From the NCBI GenBank assembly GCA_945875935.1, contig CAMCNE010000005.1, positions 1-49,455 of the forward strand: a stretch of DNA of 49,455 nucleotides, given 5' to 3'. This document shows, one piece after another, positions 1 through 8,032 of this stretch. The DNA is from Bordetella parapertussis. Its GTDB lineage: Bacteria > Pseudomonadota > Gammaproteobacteria > Burkholderiales > Burkholderiaceae_C. Under the pieces are notes generated by a model that saw only the letters and a list, made by a program, of their open reading frames with translations, made no database searches and was not told the DNA's origin. The position numbers and the translations under genes are program-made. Within the stretch, counting starts at the first letter, position 1, and the number at the start of each line of letters is the position of its first letter.

Positions 1-891
1 CGGGGTCTCGAGCAGCTCGAAGAACACCTCGCCCAACAGCATCAGGCGCAGCGCGATGAGTCGCTGACGCTGATCGAATCGCTGGTGCTCGCCGATCGGC
101 GAGAAACGCTGCAAGACGAGCTGTCAGAGCAGTTCGCCGAGCCATTCAGCTCGATCACGACCGCACCCAGGGTGGTTGACTTCATGAAGCGCGAATGGCC
201 GCGCGTGGTCGCCGAATCCTTGCTGCGCTTTGGCGCTGACAACGAACACAGCGCGGCCTTGCTGAAGGTCGTTGACGATCTGCCGGCCAGCTTGCGGGTC
301 GACCCGAGCCAGCGGCAGCAACTGTTCAGCCTGCTGCCGCCGCTGCTCAAGCGCCTGCGTGAAGGCATGGCGCTGATCGCCTTGCCTGAAGCCCGCCAAA
401 AGGCCCTGCTCGATGACCTGATGGATGCGCACCACCAGCTGCTTGGCTTTTCGAAGAGAGCCGATGACCTGGGGCTGTCGGACACGTCGAGCGTTGACAA
501 GCCCGTGTGGGCCGACACGCAGCCGGCCGAAGAGACGGCGGCCGAGGCGATGATCGAGGTGGCTTCAATGGACACCGTGCCCGCCGAACTGCTGTCGACC
601 GACGAAGGTCTGCAAACCATGGCGGACTCGCTCACCGAGCACATCGTTCTCGCGCAGCCTTGTCTATGGTTGATCGGCGGGCGCTGGCAGCAGGTGCAAC
701 TGCTGTGGCGCAGCGAATCGGCGCGCTTTTTCCTGTTCGCGGGTGAAACCGCAGGCTGTCCTCATTCGATCACCGGCGTGGCGCTCGAGCGTCTGGGCCG
801 CGAAGGTCTGATCAAGCCGCTGGCCGATTCGCAGCTGCTGCAGCGCGCGATGGACCGCGTGGCCGAACAACTCGGCCAGCCACGGCGCTGA
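1..891 (+). CDS. C-terminal part of a DUF1631-family protein (5' truncated)
   Basis: The reading frame is open from base 1, so this is the 3' part of a longer gene that begins before the window; about 296 residues are visible. The visible part is acidic and helix-rich. It ends in a small globular module around a W-L-I-G-G-R-W-Q-Q-V-Q-L-L-W-R stretch followed by F-L-F-A-G. That pattern, an RNA- or PilZ-like strand pair near the C-terminus, resembles the tail of the large DUF1631 proteins common in Betaproteobacteria. No catalytic motif, signal peptide or membrane segment is visible. Biochemical function is unknown. The family call rests on memory of the C-terminal pattern and is moderate. The gene stops 28 bases before the patatin gene and may share its transcript. 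Confidence 0.55.
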   Translation, partial: RGLEQLEEHLAQQHQAQRDESLTLIESLVLADRRETLQDELSEQFAEPFSSITTAPRVVDFMKREWPRVVAESLLRFGADNEHSAALLKVVDDLPASLRVDPSQRQQLFSLLPPLLKRLREGMALIALPEARQKALLDDLMDAHHQLLGFSKRADDLGLSDTSSVDKPVWADTQPAEETAAEAMIEVASMDTVPAELLSTDEGLQTMADSLTEHIVLAQPCLWLIGGRWQQVQLLWRSESARFFLFAGETAGCPHSITGVALERLGREGLIKPLADSQLLQRAMDRVAEQLGQPRR

Positions 892-919
892 GCCGTCTGG
901 CGGTCGACTCCGCGAGCGC

Positions 920-3268
920 GTGTTGCGAAAGCACAATTTGCCGATGGGCTTGATGGGGTGGGTCGCAAGGGGTTTGAGCGCACTCGCATGGGCGGGCGTC
1001 ATGCTGCCCGCCATGGCCGCGGATGTGCAGGTGCCGGTCGTCACCGCATCGGCAAAGGCGACAGCGGCAAAGGCCGCGGCTTCAGCGCCGGCTCCAGCGC
1101 CGCAAGCGCGACCGCGCATCGGTCTGGTGCTCTCGGGTGGCGGCGCACGCGGCATCGCTCACGTCGGTGTGCTCAAGATCCTCGAGCGCGAGCGCATCCC
1201 CATCGACGTGATCTCAGGCACCTCGATGGGTGCCATCGTCGGTGGCCTGTATGCCAGCGGCATGAGCGCGGCGCAGATCGAAGCCGAACTGCTCAAGGTG
1301 AACTGGAGCGAGGTCTTCACCAACCGCGTCGACCGCTCGCTGCTTAGCCAGCGGCTCAAGGAAGACGACTTCAAGCTGTCTCCAGCGCTCGAGTTCGGCA
1401 TGAACAACGGCGAGTTGCGTGCGCCCATGAGCGCGCTTTACGGGCGGGGCTTCGAGGCACTGTTGCGTCGCTACACGATGCCGGTTCGCAACCTCACAGA
1501 CTTTTCAAAACTGCCGATCCCGTTTCGTGCCGTCGCCACCAACATGGAGTCGGGAAAACAGGTGGTGCTGGGCTCGGGTGATCTGGCACATGCGCTGCGC
1601 TCGAGCATGAGCGTGCCGGGGGTGTTTGCGCCAACCGAGTTGGACGGGCAGATCCTCGGCGACGGCATGCTGGTGGACAACCTGCCCGTCGACGTAGCGA
1701 AGGACATGGGGGGCGATGTGCTCATCGCGGTGAACATCGGCGCGACGCTGGCAGGGCGCGAGACGCTGTCGTCGGTGGGCGGCCTCACCTCGCAGATGCT
1801 CAGCATCCTGACCGAACAGAACGTGCAGCGCAGCCTCGCCTTGCTCGGTCCCAATGATGTGCTGCTGACACCCGAGCTCGGCGCTCTGAGTGCCGGCGAT
1901 TTCGACAAGACCGCCGAGCTGATCCAGTTGGGCGAGGCCGTGTCTGCGCCCCAGTTGCAGCAACTGACCCGGCTGTCTCTGGACGAGCCGTCGTATCGGC
2001 AGTGGCAGGCCGCTCACCATGCCCCGGCCGCTGAACCGGTCAGGCTGGCCGTCATCAAGTTCGCGGGCACCCAAGTCACCAACCCCGAGCGCTTTGCCGA
2101 TCAGCTCAAATCTGCCGTGGGCGAACCCTTTGACGAAGACAAGGCCGAACACGATGCGCAGCAACTGGCCGCCAGCGGCGACTACACGCGCTCGGACTTT
2201 CGCTTGATGCGCACGCCCGAAGGCGAGGGTCTGCTGTTTGATCTGGAAGAAAAACCGTGGGGCCCGCATTACTTTCGCGTCGGGCTCGATCTGTTCACTG
2301 ACTTCAGCGGTGACAGCGCCTTCAACATCAAGGTGACGCACACGCGGCGCTGGCTGGATGCGAGCGGCACCGAATGGCACAACTTCGTGCAGATCGGCCA
2401 GACGCCGACGCTTTTCAGCGAGCTGCGCTATCCGCTCGGCCTGCTCAAGGGCCTGGGCAGCGACTTGTTCGTGGCCGGGTATGCCGAGATCCAGTGGCGC
2501 CAGTTCACGCTCTATGACAACGACAGCGGCGATCAACTCGGTCGCTTCTCGCGCGGCCTGGGACGCTACGGGCTGGACATCGGTCAGCCCTGGGGCAAGT
2601 TTGGCGAGGTCCGCCTGGGGCTGACTCAGGCGGTCATCCACGTCAGCCCCGAGCTGATTTCGGATGAGTATGTCGGGCCAACCGATTCCTCGACCGTGCG
2701 CGAAACCGGCGTGCGGCTGATGGCCGTGCTTGATCAGCTGGATTACGTCAATTTCCCCACCCGGGGCTACCGCGTCGAGGCCTCGGCATTGACGGGGCAC
2801 CGCACGATTTCATCACCCAACAGCAGCGAGAGCTTCACCCGATTGGAGTTCGACGGCACGTCGGCCATCAGCTGGGGCAACACCACGCTCAACACCCGGC
2901 TGCTGGCCCAAAGCAGCGGCGGCAAAGACCCGACGAATATCGACCAGTACAGCTACACGCTGGGCGGATTCCATCAGCTGTCAGGCTACCAGCAGGATCA
3001 GCTCACAGGCAGCGAGGTGCTGTACGGACGGCTCATGGCCTACCACCGGCTGGACACCTCGCCGCTGTTGACGCGTGGGTTTTTCATGGGCGCCTCGCTC
3101 GAAGCGGGCAACGCCTGGCCCGGGCAAGACGGCATGACGTTGTCCGACATGCGCTTGGGATCGAGTCTTTTCATCGGTGCCGACACCGCTTTGGGCCCGC
3201 TGTATCTGGGCATCACCTACGCACCGCGCGGCCAGACGGCGCTGTATCTCTATCTCGGGCGGCCCTGA
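920..3268 (+). CDS. Patatin-like phospholipase with POTRA and Omp85-type beta-barrel (type Vd autotransporter, PlpD-like)
   Basis: Residues 1-35 form a secretion signal ending near MLPAMAA-D. A patatin domain follows: oxyanion-hole motif GGGARGIAH, nucleophile elbow GTSMG with Ser102, and catalytic Asp248 in a D-G-M triplet where D-G-G/A is usual. Residues about 375-445 look like a single POTRA domain (AVIKFAGTQVTNPERF). The rest, to residue 782, has the alternating pattern and aromatic C-terminus of a 16-strand BamA/FhaC-like barrel. This order matches PlpD of Pseudomonas and FplA of Fusobacterium: a lipid-acyl hydrolase anchored or exported through its own barrel. The start used is GTG at 920; ATG at 944 is an alternative. 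Membrane targeting and lipase activity are inferred from family. Confidence 0.88.
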   Translation: MLRKHNLPMGLMGWVARGLSALAWAGVMLPAMAADVQVPVVTASAKATAAKAAASAPAPAPQARPRIGLVLSGGGARGIAHVGVLKILERERIPIDVISGTSMGAIVGGLYASGMSAAQIEAELLKVNWSEVFTNRVDRSLLSQRLKEDDFKLSPALEFGMNNGELRAPMSALYGRGFEALLRRYTMPVRNLTDFSKLPIPFRAVATNMESGKQVVLGSGDLAHALRSSMSVPGVFAPTELDGQILGDGMLVDNLPVDVAKDMGGDVLIAVNIGATLAGRETLSSVGGLTSQMLSILTEQNVQRSLALLGPNDVLLTPELGALSAGDFDKTAELIQLGEAVSAPQLQQLTRLSLDEPSYRQWQAAHHAPAAEPVRLAVIKFAGTQVTNPERFADQLKSAVGEPFDEDKAEHDAQQLAASGDYTRSDFRLMRTPEGEGLLFDLEEKPWGPHYFRVGLDLFTDFSGDSAFNIKVTHTRRWLDASGTEWHNFVQIGQTPTLFSELRYPLGLLKGLGSDLFVAGYAEIQWRQFTLYDNDSGDQLGRFSRGLGRYGLDIGQPWGKFGEVRLGLTQAVIHVSPELISDEYVGPTDSSTVRETGVRLMAVLDQLDYVNFPTRGYRVEASALTGHRTISSPNSSESFTRLEFDGTSAISWGNTTLNTRLLAQSSGGKDPTNIDQYSYTLGGFHQLSGYQQDQLTGSEVLYGRLMAYHRLDTSPLLTRGFFMGASLEAGNAWPGQDGMTLSDMRLGSSLFIGADTALGPLYLGITYAPRGQTALYLYLGRP

Positions 3269-3293
3269 CGCCGCCGGGCGCTGCGGCACTTGC

Positions 3294-3995
3294 CTAAGCG
3301 GGATGCACCCAGCCGTGCAGCAGCATCGCCGCATCGCCCACGCCGCTTTTCTTCAAAGCCGAAAAAAGCGCGACGTTCACATCAGCCTCTTCGGTGGTGA
3401 GTTCGCCCAGCGCCTGCTGCGCCTTGGTCAGCGCGATGGCCGCCTCGCTGCGGTTGAGCTTGTCAGACTTGGTCAACAGCACCAGCAGCCTGACCGAGCC
3501 ATTGCCCACACGCGGCGCCACGAAGCTGAGCAATTGCCGATCCAGATCGGTGAACCCCAGCCGGCAGTCGATCATCAGCACCAGCCCGGTGAGGCTGCGG
3601 CGCACGTCCAGGTAGTCGGCCATCACCTGCTGCCAGCGCAACTTGGCGCCACGCGCCACCGCGGCATAGCCATAGCCTGGCAAGTCGGCGAACAAGGCAT
3701 CGGCGTCGGTCTTGGGGCCGAGCTCGAACAGGTTGATATGCTGCGTGCGCCCCGGCATCTTGGACGCAAACGCCAGGCGCTTTTGCTGCGTCAAGGTGTT
3801 GATCGCTGTCGACTTGCCGGCGTTGGAGCGGCCCACGAAAGCGATCTCGGGCAGTTCGGTCTGGGGCAGCTCGGGCAGCTTGCTGGCGGTGGTCAGAAAA
3901 CGCGCCGTGTGCGTCCAGGCCAGAGCCACTTTGTCTTGCGTGGCAAGGTTCGCGACCGACGGACTGTGGGGAGATGTCTCGGTCATGGTGGCCAT
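3294..3995 (-). CDS. engB: Ribosome biogenesis GTPase EngB (YihA/YsxC)
   Basis: This 233-residue TRAFAC GTPase acts late in 50S subunit assembly in the cytoplasm. G1 is GRSNAGKST (residues 55-63), the switch I threonine lies in PGRTQHIN, G3 is DLPGYG, G4 is TKSD and G5 lies near FSALKKSG. The frame is open far upstream through the divergent cytochrome gene, but similarity starts only at the ATG at 3995; a second ATG at 3986 would give MTETSPH. The N-terminal extension of about 25 residues before the conserved FLTTASKL segment is usual for betaproteobacterial EngB. It converges on the patatin gene (25-bp gap) and diverges from the cytochrome c4 gene (54-bp gap). An engB/cytochrome c4 pair is common in this order. 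Confidence 0.95.
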   Translation of the reverse strand: MATMTETSPHSPSVANLATQDKVALAWTHTARFLTTASKLPELPQTELPEIAFVGRSNAGKSTAINTLTQQKRLAFASKMPGRTQHINLFELGPKTDADALFADLPGYGYAAVARGAKLRWQQVMADYLDVRRSLTGLVLMIDCRLGFTDLDRQLLSFVAPRVGNGSVRLLVLLTKSDKLNRSEAAIALTKAQQALGELTTEEADVNVALFSALKKSGVGDAAMLLHGWVHPA

Positions 3996-4049
3996 CAAAA
4001 ACTGCGATTGTAGAATCGGCCGCATCCGAAACCTGCCTTCCATCCGCCC
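3996..4049. promoter_or_regulatory. Divergent promoter region between engB and cytochrome c4
   Basis: These 54 bases separate two head-to-head genes and must hold the start signals for both unless transcripts come from further away. The stretch is less GC-rich around GATTGTAGAATCGG, where TAGAAT is a fair -10-like hexamer for the rightward (cytochrome) direction. No convincing -35 can be fixed by eye. Confidence 0.4.
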
Positions 4050-4673
4050 ATGAAGTTCGCGTCTGCTTTGCTGTCTTGCTGCTTCCTCGCACTTGTTGCC
4101 TTGAGTGCTTCGGCCGCTGAGGCCCCGGCCACCGAAAAGCCCGACCTCGCCAAGGGCCAGGCCAGCGCCGCGATGTGCGCGGGTTGCCACACCCAAGACG
4201 GTTCGCGCGGCAGCCCTGCACAACCCATCTTGCAAGGCCAGCATCCTGAATACCTGGTCAAGCAGTTGACCGAGTACAAGTCTGGCAAGCGTGTCAACGC
4301 CATCATGAACGGCATGGCTGCTGCGCTCAGCGACAGCGACATGAAGAACATCGCGGCCTACTACAGCACGCTGCAAGCCAAGCCGGGGTTTGCCAAGAAC
4401 GCAGACACCGTGGCGCTTGGCGAAAAAATCTACCGCGGTGGAATTGCCGATCGCAGCGTGCCGGCATGCGCCGGTTGCCACAGCCCCAACGGCGCTGGCA
4501 TTCCCGCGCAATACCCCCGATTGGGTGGTCAGCATGCCGAATACACCGAAGCCCAGCTCGTGGCGTTTCGTGGCGGTGTTCGCAACAACAACGTGGTGAT
4601 GACCGGCGTGGCTGCCAAGCTCAACGACCGCGAGATCAAGGCTGTGGCGGACTACACGGCCGGCCTGCGCTGA
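4050..4673 (+). CDS. Dihaem cytochrome c4
   Basis: A 207-residue periplasmic protein with a Sec signal peptide (residues 1-22, cleavage near SASA-AEA). It has two c-type haem attachment sites of identical sequence, C43-A-G-C-H47 and C140-A-G-C-H144, one in each of two homologous halves. Distal methionines are available in GMAA and VMTGVA, as expected for His/Met coordination. Cytochrome c4 is a high-potential electron carrier that feeds terminal oxidases such as cbb3. The second half repeats the fold of the first, so the protein is an internal duplication typical of the family and is of normal length. A strong intrinsic terminator follows 20 bases after the stop, so it is probably a single-gene transcript. 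Confidence 0.92.
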   Translation: MKFASALLSCCFLALVALSASAAEAPATEKPDLAKGQASAAMCAGCHTQDGSRGSPAQPILQGQHPEYLVKQLTEYKSGKRVNAIMNGMAAALSDSDMKNIAAYYSTLQAKPGFAKNADTVALGEKIYRGGIADRSVPACAGCHSPNGAGIPAQYPRLGGQHAEYTEAQLVAFRGGVRNNNVVMTGVAAKLNDREIKAVADYTAGLR

Positions 4674-4692
4674 ACCCTCGCCATTGATCAAA

Positions 4693-4716
4693 AGCCGGTC
4701 TGTGACCGGCTTTTTT
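4693..4716 (+). terminator. Rho-independent terminator after cytochrome c4
   Basis: A perfect 8-bp stem AGCCGGTC/GACCGGCT with a 3-base loop TGT is followed by a run of six T. It is A-rich on the left, so it could also act weakly in the opposite direction. Confidence 0.9.
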
Positions 4717-4767
4717 CATTTCATTCGAGCGGGCTTAAAGTGCAAGCAGATCACCTCGGCCATCACC

Positions 4768-5106
4768 ATGCCTTACATCCATCGCAACGCTGACGCCAAC
4801 ATCGAAAGCCTGCATCGGCATGCTCAACACGACGCTCAGGAGTTCCTCGATGACGACCATGCCGAGGTTCAGGCCTTCGTGGGGCGGGTGGCACCCGACG
4901 GGGGAGACTTCTCAAGCCTCGATGCGGACTTCGTGCGGGTGATCGAAGACGTGATCGACGCGCTGCTCAGCAAGAACGTCATCAACGCCACCGACCTGCC
5001 CGCCGAAGCCCAGGCCAAGTTGTTTGCACGCAAGACCTTTCGCGATCGCGCATCGCGCAACGCCTTGAACTTGTTCGCACCACACGGCTCAGACGATGTG
5101 ATCTGA
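4768..5106 (+). CDS. Small conserved hypothetical protein
   Basis: A 112-residue acidic soluble protein with no signal peptide or membrane segment. The ATG at 4768 begins MPYIHRNADANI; the open frame extends back to 4684 but that part overlaps the terminator and is unlikely to be coding. It resembles a short family in Burkholderiales that begins MPYV.R and has an acidic middle (EFLDDDHAEVQAFV). Databases sometimes label that family 'tryptophan synthase subunit beta like', a label I would not trust, because no PLP or synthase motif is present. It sits 18 bases upstream of msrP in the same direction and may be co-transcribed. Function unknown. Confidence 0.7.
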   Translation: MPYIHRNADANIESLHRHAQHDAQEFLDDDHAEVQAFVGRVAPDGGDFSSLDADFVRVIEDVIDALLSKNVINATDLPAEAQAKLFARKTFRDRASRNALNLFAPHGSDDVI

Positions 5107-5124
5107 GCACTCGCAAAGGGCCCC

Positions 5125-6117
5125 ATGCACTTCCACAAAGACCACGGCCTGAGCCACGACACGGCCAGCGACATCACGCCTCGCGCGGTGTACGAACAAC
5201 GCAGAAGCCTGATCAAGGCGATGGCTGCAGGAGCCGCTGGGCTGGGGCTGTCGGCGTGGGCTTCACGCGATGCCCTGGGCCAGGTCGCCCAGCCTGGCAA
5301 GCTCGCGGCCCTGAGCGGCGCGCGCAGCGCCACCGCCGGCGCGGTGACCATGGAAAAGCTCACGGCCTACAACGACGTGACCACGTACAACAACTTCTAC
5401 GAATTCGGCACCGACAAGGCCGACCCGGCAGAAAACGCCGGCACGCTGAAAACCCGGCCCTGGACGGTGCGCGTCGAGGGTGAGGTCAAAAAGCCCGCCA
5501 CGTTCGACATCGACACGCTGCTCAAGCTCAGCGCGATGGAAGAGCGCATTTACCGCCTGCGCTGCGTCGAAGGCTGGTCGATGGTGATCCCGTGGGTGGG
5601 CTACCCGCTGTCGGAACTGATCAAGCGTGTCGAGCCCACCGGCAACGCGAAGTACGTCGAGTTCGTGACCCTGGCCGACCGCAAGACCATGCCCGGCGTG
5701 GGCTCGCGCGTGCTCGAATGGCCCTACGTCGAAGGCCTGCGCCTCGATGAGGCGATGAACCCGCTGGCCTTGCTCACCTTCGGTTTGTATGGCGAGGTGC
5801 TGCCCAACCAGAACGGCGCGCCGGTGCGCCTGGTGGTGCCCTGGAAGTACGGCTTCAAAAGCCCCAAGTCCATCGTCGCCATCCGCTTCGTCGCAGCCGA
5901 GCCGCGCACCAGCTGGAACAAGGCGGCCAGCAGCGAATACGGCTTTTATTCCAACGTCAATCCCACGGTCGACCACCCGCGCTGGAGCCAGGCCACCGAG
6001 CGGCGCATTGGCGAAGACGGGCTGTTCAAGAAGAAGCGGCCCACCCTGATGTTCAACGGCTACGAGCCGCAAGTCGGCCAGCTCTACGCCGGCATGGACC
6101 TGAAAAAATTCTTCTGA
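5125..6117 (+). CDS. msrP: Protein-methionine-sulfoxide reductase catalytic subunit MsrP
   Basis: A 330-residue molybdopterin enzyme exported by the Tat system. The twin-arginine motif QRRSLIK (R26-R27) precedes a hydrophobic stretch [15 protein letters not shown]. The sulfite-oxidase fold follows; Cys147 in [11 protein letters not shown] is the expected molybdenum ligand. MsrP repairs oxidised methionines in periplasmic proteins and receives electrons from the haem membrane protein MsrQ, encoded 11 bases downstream. An AAAGGG ribosome-binding site lies just before the ATG. Length and motifs are those of the YedY family. The N-terminal region before the twin arginine is about ten residues longer than in many homologues. 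Confidence 0.96.
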   Translation: MHFHKDHGLSHDTASDITPRAVYEQRRSLIKAMAAGAAGLGLSAWASRDALGQVAQPGKLAALSGARSATAGAVTMEKLTAYNDVTTYNNFYEFGTDKADPAENAGTLKTRPWTVRVEGEVKKPATFDIDTLLKLSAMEERIYRLRCVEGWSMVIPWVGYPLSELIKRVEPTGNAKYVEFVTLADRKTMPGVGSRVLEWPYVEGLRLDEAMNPLALLTFGLYGEVLPNQNGAPVRLVVPWKYGFKSPKSIVAIRFVAAEPRTSWNKAASSEYGFYSNVNPTVDHPRWSQATERRIGEDGLFKKKRPTLMFNGYEPQVGQLYAGMDLKKFF

Positions 6118-6128
6118 TCGGCCCGAAC

Positions 6129-6755
6129 ATGCTGCGGCATCCGGGTGCTAAGCCGCTGCTGTTCGTGCTGTGCCTGCTGCCTGCGGGGTGGTTGTTCTAC
6201 GGCGCATGGACCGACACGCTGGGCGCCAATCCGGCCGAAGCGCTGATCCGCGCCACCGGTGACTGGACGCTGCGCTTGCTGTGCATCACCTTGGCCATCA
6301 CGCCGCTGCGGCAAGCGTTCAACGCGACGAGCCTGGCGCGCTTTCGCCGCATGCTGGGGCTGTTCACCTTCTTCTACGGCGTGCTGCACTTTCTCGGCTA
6401 CGGCTGGCTCGACCAGGGTTTCGATGTCGAGGCCATCGTGCAAGACATTGCCAAGCGCCCGTTCATCCTGGTGGGCACCGCGACGCTGCTGGTGATGCTG
6501 CCGCTGGCGGCCACCTCGTTCAACCGCGCGATCAAGGCGCTGGGCGCTGCGCGCTGGCAGCGACTGCACCGCGCCGTCTACGCCGCTGCGCTGCTCGCGC
6601 TGCTGCATTTTTTCTGGATGCGCGCGGCCAAGCAAGACTTCGCCGAGTGGAGCGTGTACGCCGTTGTCATCGGCGCGCTGCTGGGCTGGCGGCTGTGGCG
6701 CTGGGTCAGGAGCCGACGAGCTTCGACACCGATCAAGCCCACCATTCACGCCTGA
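6129..6755 (+). CDS. msrQ: Haem-binding membrane subunit MsrQ
   Basis: A 208-residue integral membrane protein of the ferric-reductase-like fold (YedZ). It has about six hydrophobic helices: LLFVLCLLPAGWLFYGAW, LLCITLAITPLRQAF, LGLFTFFYGVLHFLGYGW and three more up to VYAVVIGALLGWRLW. Conserved histidines in YGVLHFLGY and LLALLHFFW are likely haem ligands. It passes electrons from the quinone pool or a flavin reductase to MsrP. It lies immediately downstream of msrP and forms the usual two-gene operon. The next 171 bases are AT-rich and non-coding, marking the end of this transcription unit. Confidence 0.94.
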   Translation: MLRHPGAKPLLFVLCLLPAGWLFYGAWTDTLGANPAEALIRATGDWTLRLLCITLAITPLRQAFNATSLARFRRMLGLFTFFYGVLHFLGYGWLDQGFDVEAIVQDIAKRPFILVGTATLLVMLPLAATSFNRAIKALGAARWQRLHRAVYAAALLALLHFFWMRAAKQDFAEWSVYAVVIGALLGWRLWRWVRSRRASTPIKPTIHA

Positions 6756-6926
6756 ATCGAGTAAATAACGGTTTAATTGTTTCGTTTACTTCAATTGATT
6801 TAAATTCGTTTCGTACACTTCATCACGCAATCGAATGCTGCACGCCCGTCGGTTCTTGCCGGGCAATGAGCGGTGGCGCACACTCGGTCTTGTCTGAGTA
6901 CCGTCAGACGTTTCTGGAAGCAATCC
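6756..6926. promoter_or_regulatory. AT-rich intergenic region ahead of the signalling cluster
   Basis: The first about 75 bases are markedly AT-rich for this genome (TTTAATTG, TTGATTTAAATTCG, repeated TTCGTTT). They are followed by a GC stem GCCCG/CGGGC around 6842-6862. This is the only plausible promoter and leader for the plus-strand signalling genes. No clear -35/-10 pair or sigma-54 -24/-12 pair could be fixed by eye. A GGAAG ribosome-binding site closes the region at 6916-6920. Confidence 0.5.
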
Positions 6927-8024
6927 GTGCCCTACATCGGAATCGTTGACGACAACCCCACCGTCTTGCTGCACATGCGCATCCTGCTGGAGCGAGCCGG
7001 ATTCGCCGATGTGCGAACCCACACCGATCCGCGCGCCTCATTGGCAGCCTTCAAGCTCGAGCCGCCCAGCGTGCTGCTGGTCGACTACCTCATGCCAGGG
7101 CTCGACGGCATCGAACTGCTGGGGCAGTTGCAGCAAGCCGGAACCACGCTGCACACGCCGGTGGCCATGGTCTCCGGGGCCGAAGATCTCGAATCGATGC
7201 GCCTTTGCGCCTACCGCGCCGGCGCCATCGAGGTGCTGGCCAAACCGGTCAATCCGCAGGAATTCACGCTCAAGGTTCGCAACCTCGCGCGCTTGTCGAC
7301 CGTGCCGCTTCATGGGCGTTTTCAGGCCGATTTCTCGCCGCTGGTCGTGCCGCGCAGCAGCCAAGCGTCCAGCCCCAAGAACGGCGCGCCGCGCGATGAC
7401 CGGCCCATGCTGCGCATGCTCGAAAAGGTGGCCGCCTTTCGCGACGACCATACCGGCAAGCACACCACGCGCATGGCGTTTTATGCCGCGGCCATCGCGC
7501 ACGCCTACGGGCTGAGCATCGCGCAGCAAGACCAGCTCATGGAAGCCGCGCCGCTGCACGACATCGGCAACATCGGCTGTCGCGACGAGGTGCTGCGCAA
7601 GGGCCAGGGCGAGCAGCTCGACGCGGCGACCCGTGCGGCCATGCAGCAGCACACCACCACCGGCTACGAGCTGTTGCGTGAATCGCCTTCGCCGGCGATG
7701 CAACTGGCCGCCGAGATCGCGCTGACCCACCACGAGTGCTGGGACGGCAGTGGCTACCCGCTGGGCCTGTCGGGCGAGCACATCGCGCTGTCCGGGCGCA
7801 TCGTGGCGGTGGCTGATGCGTTCGACGCGCTCACGACCGTGCGTCCCTACGAGCCCGGGTGGCTGGCCGAGCGCGCCCGCCGGGTCATCAAAGGCGAGAG
7901 CGGTTCGCGCTTCGATCCGGCCGTGGTCGAAGCGTTCGACTCAGCGTTCGACAGCCTGCTGCGCATCAAGCGCCACTTCGATGGCGACGAAGTCTTTGCA
8001 GCCCTTCCCGCGGCTGCGCATTGA
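6927..8024 (+). CDS. Response regulator with HD-GYP domain (cyclic di-GMP phosphodiesterase family), first copy
   Basis: Domain order is REC (residues 3-120) then HD-GYP (about 160-345), total 365 residues. In REC, acidic residues DD (8-9), phospho-acceptor Asp53 in LLVDYLMPG, switch Ser83 and Lys in LAKPV are all present. The HD-GYP part has H211-D212-I-G-N215, where the usual motif is HDxGK, and then HHECWDGSGYPLGL. The Lys-to-Asn change is at a position normally conserved, so catalysis may be reduced. The GTG start at 6927 is chosen because GGAAG sits six bases upstream; a longer frame from 6873 has no such site. It stops eight bases before the first hybrid kinase, so the two are probably co-expressed as a kinase/output pair of the RpfC/RpfG kind. 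Confidence 0.9.
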   Translation: MPYIGIVDDNPTVLLHMRILLERAGFADVRTHTDPRASLAAFKLEPPSVLLVDYLMPGLDGIELLGQLQQAGTTLHTPVAMVSGAEDLESMRLCAYRAGAIEVLAKPVNPQEFTLKVRNLARLSTVPLHGRFQADFSPLVVPRSSQASSPKNGAPRDDRPMLRMLEKVAAFRDDHTGKHTTRMAFYAAAIAHAYGLSIAQQDQLMEAAPLHDIGNIGCRDEVLRKGQGEQLDAATRAAMQQHTTTGYELLRESPSPAMQLAAEIALTHHECWDGSGYPLGLSGEHIALSGRIVAVADAFDALTTVRPYEPGWLAERARRVIKGESGSRFDPAVVEAFDSAFDSLLRIKRHFDGDEVFAALPAAAH

Positions 8025-8032
8025 GCGATTCC

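Noticed and set aside
1505..2800. A 431-codon open frame on the minus strand opposite the patatin gene.
   Set aside because: It is antisense to a well-supported gene, has a composition typical of high-GC shadow frames and shows no domain.
3996..4691. Extension of engB to a 465-residue protein.
   Set aside because: The extra N-terminal part is antisense to cytochrome c4 and lacks similarity to EngB; the ATG at 3995 gives the normal length.
6756..6926. A sigma-54 promoter (TGGCGCAC...TTG) before the signalling cluster.
   Set aside because: The spacing between the GG and GC elements is wrong, so the match is not credible.
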